A DNA stretch of 64,000 nucleotides, from contig NC_056038.1 of the NCBI RefSeq assembly GCF_004379255.2, positions 31,298,061 to 31,362,060 on the forward strand, read 5' to 3'. The notes under the pieces are model-generated. The model was not told where the DNA came from and searched no databases. It saw only the letters and a list, made by a program, of their open reading frames with translations. Numbering within the stretch: the stretch's first letter is position 1; each line of letters starts with the position of its first letter. The translations under genes were made by a program, and so were the position numbers. Shown here one piece after another: positions 58,420 through 64,000 of this stretch. The DNA comes from Salvia splendens (Eukaryota; Streptophyta; Magnoliopsida; Lamiales; Lamiaceae).

Positions 58420-58789
58420 TCAACGACGACCCCTCCGCTGCCATACTTCTTCAATTATATCGTTCTGGAGTCGAACATGAGCTTGTTTTTGGTGCATGTC
58501 GGCGAATGCACGGACTCGATAGACATCGTCAAGGGGTATCCCCATGCGTACATTGCCAGTGGCCACGCCGTGGCTTGGACCAGCAGCATTAGCATCATCA
58601 TTGGCCCAATCGGTCTGAGCTGGACCTTCATTTTCGACAATCATGTTGTGCATGATAATACATGCATACATAATGTCGGCGATGCTGTCAACAAACCACA
58701 ACCGCTTGTACCTCCCTATCCGCTGCCTTCCGCACACGTGCATGAATCAGCCGCATCATGTGTTCATAATGCCCACCACTACCAGCCAT
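58420..58789 (-). pseudogene. Harbinger transposase, internally deleted
   Basis: The minus-strand ATG at 58789 starts MAGSGGHYEHMMRLIHARV. After about 40 bp a different frame encodes the C-terminus of the transposase (RYKRLWFVDSIADIMYACII, MHNMIVENEG, ending IIEEVWQRRGRR). The DDE core is missing and the two parts are out of frame. The tail aligns with the end of the transposase at 49542-50834. Confidence 0.75.
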
Positions 58790-58868
58790 TACGGATATAT
58801 AAAAGAAATTTAGAGAGAGAGAAACTTGTTAAAACAAGTGGTGCGAATGAAATGAAGTTCAACTAGCC

Positions 58869-58923
<55 letters not shown>

Positions 58924-58926
<3 letters not shown>

Positions 58927-60419
58927 GAGCGTTATTCTCCTTTTCACATCTTAGATCCTTTTTCCTTCTTAATATTACGCGTTAGATCTAAGGCATCAAC
59001 GGATCAGATTGATTCTATAAAACTGGTTCCGTGTTGCATTATAGAAGGTGGTTGTATGCATTACAGGGTTATTATTGACATTTGACGGAAAAGTAACTGC
59101 CACATTTTGGTATTTGCGAATAATGCACCACATGGTCACGAGTAATGCATATAATTGACTATATAATGCACAATATGTGAACTGCAATGCATACGAATAA
59201 GATGTACCATGTTATGATGTTTGGACACACGTTTCTTGTTTCCCCTAAGGGTTTAATAAGCTTAGGGGCTAGGGTATAGTACGAAGACACGTATGTAATC
59301 TTCACATGGTAACGAGTAATGGATATAATTGACTATATAATGCACAATTTGTGAACTGCAATGCATACGAACAAGATGTGTTGTGTTATGATGTTTGACA
59401 CACGTTTCTTGTTTCCCCTAAGGGTTTAATAAGCTTAGGGGCTAGGGTATAGTACGTACGCATTAATAACAAATTATAAAACGATACGAATAATTCACCA
59501 AATTGTCACGAGTAATGGATGTTATTAACTATATAATGCACAATATGTGAACTACAATGCATACGAATAAGATGTACCATGTTATGATGTTTGACACACG
59601 TTTCTTGTTTCCCCTAAGGGTTTAATAAGCTTAGGGGCTAGGGTATAGTACGTAGACATTACGCACATACGTATATTCCAATAACAACAATTTGTTAGTA
59701 ATGTCTACGTACTATACCCTAGCCCCTAAGCTTATTAAACCCTTAGGGAAAACAAGAAACGTGTGTCAAACATCATAACATGGTACATCTTATTCGTATG
59801 CATTGCAGTTCACATATTGTGCATTATATAGTTAATAACATCCATTACTCGTGACAATTTGGTGAATTATTCGTATCGTTTTATAATTTGTTATTAATGC
59901 GTACGTACTATACCCTAGCCCCTAAGCTTATTAAACCCTTAGGAGAAACAAGAAACGTGTGTCAAACATCATAACACAGCACATCTTGTTCGTATGCATT
60001 GCAGTTCACAAATTGTGCATTATATAGTCAATTATATCCATTACTCGTTATCATGTGAAGATTACATACGTGTCTACGTACTATACCCTAGCCCTAAGCT
60101 TATTAAACCCTTAGGGGAAACAAGAAACGTGTGTCCAAACATCATAACATGGTACATCTTATTCGTATGCATTGCAGTTAACATATTGTGCATTATATAA
60201 TCAATTATATGCATTACTCGTGACCATGTGGTGCATTATTCGTAGCGGTTTCCAGCCATTATTAGATTACTATTGTACCCTCATAATGCACAAAATAGGA
60301 CAAATAATGCAACACGGGATTAATTACCCAATGTTGATCTTGACCGCCCATTTCTCTAATCTAATGGTTGATATTAAGAAGGAAAAAGGAGGAAATATAG
60401 GAAAAGGAAATGAATACAT

Positions 60420-60421
<2 letters not shown>
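58924..60421. repeat. Large near-perfect palindrome flanked by (TA)n
   Basis: Two arms of about 740 bp meet at a 37-nt spacer (about 59662-59698). Each arm holds three tandem units (spacing about 173 and 196 bp) ending in the block GGTTTAATAAGCTTAGGGGC / GGGTATAGTACG, arranged as mirror images. The outer ends are weaker inverted repeats sharing CCTTTTTCCTTCTTAATAT and CGTGTTGCATTAT. (TA)n tracts border it at 58870-58923 and 60422-60450. No coding frame. The setting resembles rice Micron elements, which sit in (TA)n microsatellites; whether it is related is unknown. Confidence 0.85.
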
Positions 60422-60453
<32 letters not shown>

Positions 60454-60635
60454 TTTTAAATAAAAAAGAATTAAAAAAATCGGGACGTCCGCACGGACGT
60501 CCGTCGTGTCTCCGCAATGGCGGACGTCCGCGGAATGCCGTGGAAATCCGCTGTCCGCAACGGACGTCCGTATCCATCGCGACCTTGCACAATGGCGTAC
60601 ATACGCCGGGACGAATGTCATTGCTGATGCTCTTA

Positions 60636-61148
60636 GTACGAAAGAAGTGAGGAGAGTATACGTACGTTCCTCGTTGACTTTTACTTTGTCATAGTTTTGA
60701 ATTTAGCTTACTAACCCTATTTTCCGCGTTTGATATTTAATACAGTACTGTGATGATGATACTTGTTTATGTTATGGCCTTTGAAAATTGGGAATGAAAT
60801 ATGGATGGACGTTGCATATGATTAATAAAATTAAATTGGACTTTCCCTTGTTTTTCTCTCCTTCACATGTACTACAACTCATAATTAACTAGTCAGAGCA
60901 CACAAGATTTGAATAAAATGTAGAAAGAACGTCGGTGGCTACTTCTCTTTATACATGTACTTACATTTTTTTTTCTTTCAAATATTAAGAATGCAACATT
61001 ATCTTACTTTTATAGAGTATAATGTATAAAAGGGCCTTGGTGATTTATTGATATATCTCAGTTCTCCTCATTCTGTAATTTTAAATTAGTTGGGAAGTGA
61101 TCGTTTCAATAGGTGTTGGAGTTCAATAAGAAGACCCTACTCGTAACA
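60636..61148. other. AT-rich intergenic
   Basis: No gene or clear repeat was found. Confidence 0.4.
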
Positions 61149-61157
61149 AATACAAAA

Positions 61158-61987
61158 GAGGGAACATCATTTTTGGTGCACGAACTTTGTCAAAATATCA
61201 TTTTAGGTCCGTGAACTTTGAAAATATCATTTTAGGTCCGTGAACTTTGAATTAGTATCATTTGAGGTACTTTTTACTATTTTCAAGTTTTTTTGGACGA
61301 AAATACCCTCAATACCTTAAAGTGTATATATTTTTAATAAATTTATCATATATTCATTTTTTTTATAAATATCTTTACTATATATTTTTGACAAATTTTC
61401 TAAATATAATTTGACCTTAAATATTATCACTTAATTTTGTGACATGCAAGTAAAATTGCTTCTTCAATTTTTTATATTATTTTTTTTAAAAATTGAATAA
61501 AGAACTTTCTTTAATAATAAAAAATTGAATAAAGATCTTTTTATAAATAATCTTTACAATATATTTTTGACAAATTTTCTAAATATAATTTGACCTTCAA
61601 TATTATCATTTAATTTTGTGACATGCAAGAAAAGATCTTTATTCAATTTTTTATTATTAAAGAAAATTTCTTTATTCAATTTTAAAAAAAAATTAATATA
61701 AAAAATTGAAGAAGCAATTTTACTTGCATGTCACAAAATTAAGTGATAATATTTAAGGTCAAATTATATTTAGAAAATATGTCAAAAATATATTGTAAAG
61801 ATATTTATAAAAAATTATGATTATATGATAAATTTATTAAAAATATATACATTTTAAGGTATTGAGGGTATTTTCGTCCAAAAAAACTTGGTAATAGTAA
61901 AAAGTACCTCAAATGATACTAACTCAAAGTTCACGGAGCTAAAATGATACTTTGGCAAAGTTCGTGGACCAAAAATGATGTTCCCTC
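61158..61987. mobile_element. MULE-type foldback MITE
   Basis: 830 bp, almost wholly self-complementary. The ends GAGGGAACATCATTTTTGGT and its inverse are flanked by 9-bp direct repeats AATACAAAA (61149-61157) and GATACAAAA (61988-61996), 8 of 9 identical. Arms share ATTTTCGTCC, CCTCAATACCTTAAA and AATTTGACCTTAAATATTATCAC blocks. The left arm has an extra copy of ATCATTTTAGGTCCGTGAAC. A 9-bp TSD and long inverted repeats fit Mutator-derived MITEs. Confidence 0.75.
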
Positions 61988-61996
61988 GATACAAAA

Positions 61997-62438
61997 TGTA
62001 GTAGTTCATTTCAAAAAAGCATTCTACTAATTAAATACTCCCTCTATCCCTACCTCTATCCCTAGAAAGATACCCTTCCTTGAAACTTGAAAGATACAAA
62101 ATTTTATGCAATTTAATTTTGCATATCGAGTGAAAAGAATAATGTAAAGAGATAATAAATAATATAAAGATAAATAATATTTCTATTTTAATAACGAATT
62201 ATTTTAATAGGAACAAAACAAAAAGAAAAATAAATTATTTTTAAAGTACATTAATATTAGGGTCATATTTGAGAATAAAAACATCCATGTGTTTTAATGG
62301 TATAATATGATACTAGAATAATAACTATCATAGAAGGCGACACTATTAGGGTGGAGGAATGATTTGAATTTTAGTCAATAATATTACAGTATACACAATT
62401 ATACATATAATACATTCATGTACATTTCTTAAAAGTTA
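61997..62438. other. Intergenic with a one-ended Stowaway fragment
   Basis: A lone left end (ACTCCCTCTATCCC) at 62036 has no partner. The rest is AT-rich without genes. Confidence 0.4.
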
Positions 62439-62721
62439 CTCCCTCCATCCCGGATAATTTATCTCATTTTTCCATTTTAATCCGTCCCACATAATTTGTC
62501 TCATTTCACTTTTACCAATTTCAATCCCACATAATTTATCTCATTTTACTTTGACCACTTGTACCCATATTCCACTAACTTATTCATACTCACATTTTAT
62601 TATAAAACTAATATATAAAAGTAGAACTCACGTTCCACTCACGTTTTCAATTCAGTTTTCATTACATTTCTTAAAACTCGTGTCCGGTCAGAGTGAGACG
62701 AATTATCCGAGACGGAGGGAG
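62439..62721. mobile_element. Stowaway MITE
   Basis: 283 bp; CTCCCTCCATCCCGGATAAT pairs with ATTATCCGAGACGGAGGGAG; TA at 62437-62438 and 62722-62723. ACATAATTTGTCTCAT-type words are repeated, as in the copy at 14612. Confidence 0.85.
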
Positions 62722-62723
62722 TA

Positions 62724-63503
62724 AAACACAAATAGCTAAATTACCCCTTCAACGAAACACCGAAATTAAGTTTAAATAACATAAAAAAGGATGTTATCAA
62801 TTGGGTCCCCAGCAGGTCAAGTATATAACTGTCCGCAGCGATTCTTCAGCCTCTTTCAACTTATCAGTCTTGAATTCGGTGGAGTCGACTGCACCGGAAA
62901 ACTTCTCGCCTGCTGCCTTGAAGAAGAAGAGTCTTTGATTGGCTTGAGTTTGATCCTCTGCGTCGCCCTTATGGCCACCTGGTACTCCACTCCGCTCATC
63001 TACCTATAATTTCCCAATCCCAACTTATGTCTGTTTCTGAAATTGGATTTTGTGGCCCAATTTAAAGGGAATGAGATTTTGGATATACTTGCTAGAAAAG
63101 AAATACTATCATTGTTTGCTGACATGCTGTGTACGATGATGAAATTCAAACTTATCCAATGAATTGTTTGGATCATTATCTGTAGAAAACGCCCACGACC
63201 CACGTGCTTCTGGAAACTTCCACACACACTTTTTCACCTTGGGCCTTGCTAGTGGCCCAAATAGCCAGCCCGTTACCCAGAAAAAGCTTTATTGGACTTG
63301 AACGAACACAATCAAGTATCCAAACATCTGACCGTTGGTTGCCGTTCTCGTCAGGAAGATTAGTTATCTATCTACTCATGACTATACACTTTTTTTTGTA
63401 CCTTATAAATGTTTTCAAGTCTACTTTTATGTATGTTCTGATTGATTATCATATGATGTTGTGAGATTTTTTAGTTGGAGGGAATAGCCATGACTCATTA
63501 TCA
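62724..63503. other. Intergenic with an unconvincing short frame
   Basis: A 72-codon frame at 62791-63009 ends in a hydrophobic stretch (LIGLSLILCVALMATWY) but has no recognised homolog and no clear splice partners, so it is not called a gene. The rest is non-coding. Confidence 0.35.
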
Positions 63504-64000
63504 GGGCATTCACAGTGGGGTGCCCTAAAGCCCGCCCAATGCATCGGGCGCGCCTTAGGGTGCCACTGCAGCTCCACGCCCTATGCCATTTCCTTCCTCC
63601 GCGTCCTATGCATCGTCCGCGGACGATGAACCATTTTTTTGCATCTTCCGGCCTATCCTACGCCCCATTGTGGGGGTAAGGAGGATAGTCCGGAAGATGC
63701 ACACATTTTTTTTAATTTTTTTCTTCTTCTATATATATCACCAATTATTTTACTGCATTTCACACCTTTCACTCCACTCTCTTTCCCATCTCAATTTATC
63801 TCTAAATTCAATAATGAATTCTGACGATTTTTCATATTTGCAAGCATAAAATATAAAAAATAAAATATAAATACTGACAATAGGATTTGCCTTTAATTTG
63901 CGATATTTTTATATTTATTCTTGCTAATCGATATATTTGCAAACATAAAAAATAAAAAACAAACACAAAATAGTAGTTAAAACTATAGGGCGGACTTTAG
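63504..64000 (+). mobile_element. Harbinger/Tourist-like element, left part
   Basis: The left end GGGCATTCACAGTGGGG is followed by CATCGTCCGC and GGGCGCGCC words as in the other Harbinger derivatives. A leader with TATATATCACC precedes ATG at 63814, which opens MNSDDFSYLQA and then stops: the first codons of a transposase gene left by internal deletion. The right end is beyond the window. The bases before it (TCA) are not the usual TTA, so the TSD is unverified. Confidence 0.65.

Larger units (their letters stand above)
58144..60632 (-). mobile_element. Deleted Harbinger element carrying a nested palindromic insertion
   Basis: Ends GGGCATCCGCAGTGG (left) and the inverse of GAGCATCAGCAATGA (right), with TTA at 58141-58143 and 60633-60635. 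GGACGTCCG words fill the right end. It contains the 3' part of a transposase gene and, in its promoter, a large palindrome (58924-60421). The minus-strand leader matches the element at 1-322. Confidence 0.8.

Noticed and set aside
62791..63009. 72-codon frame with a hydrophobic end
   Set aside because: Too short, no homology recognised, no supporting splice structure.

Overview
The window is nuclear DNA from a flowering plant, most likely a eudicot (asterid/Lamiales is a guess). The evidence is spliced GT-AG genes, plant-type families (FMN hydrolase/riboflavin kinase, VAP4-type MSP protein, TIR1/AFB F-box protein, ARM-repeat protein), a nuclear tRNA-Lys, and a dense set of plant transposons. 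Coordinates, splice sites and target-site duplications (TSDs) were read by eye; family names come from recognised motifs, not database searches.

Layout. 1-322: end of a PIF/Harbinger-type element. 2122-7234: intact Ty1/copia element with two 350-bp LTRs. 7568-7989: solo LTR. 8344-11345: FMN phosphatase/riboflavin kinase gene in ten exons. 11985-12235 (-): last exon of an unidentified gene. 15142-15681: small two-helix acidic membrane protein. 18436-20240: decayed copia remnant. 20319-23386: 3.07-kb solo LTR. 23861-29394: copia element with broken coding frame. 30655-34538: Mutator-like element (MULE) carrying a plant mobile domain (PMD) gene and arrays of short palindromes. 35281-37776: TIR1/AFB auxin-receptor pseudogene. 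37923-43235: intact copia element with identical-looking LTRs. 44491-46158 (-): ARM-repeat pseudogene. 46775-46847 (-): tRNA-Lys(UUU). 47428-48108: Gypsy gag fragment. About 49190-51139: dead Harbinger element. 51963-53084: Tip100-like hAT derivative. 53580-55620 (-): VAP4-type gene in seven exons. 56110-64000: Harbinger derivatives, one split by a ~1.5-kb palindrome set in a (TA)n tract, a MULE-type foldback element and Stowaway MITEs.

Only FHY, VAP4, the 15.1-kb gene, the tRNA and perhaps the 12-kb exon look like functional host genes. FHY supplies FMN. VAP4 is an ER/vesicle tethering-type protein. The AFB and ARM loci carry several independent frame breaks each. About half of the window is transposon-derived, with exact TSDs around eight large elements. 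Two copia elements look recent: open frames and LTR pairs with no difference noticed. Nothing suggests a prokaryotic system, a virus or a toxin gene.
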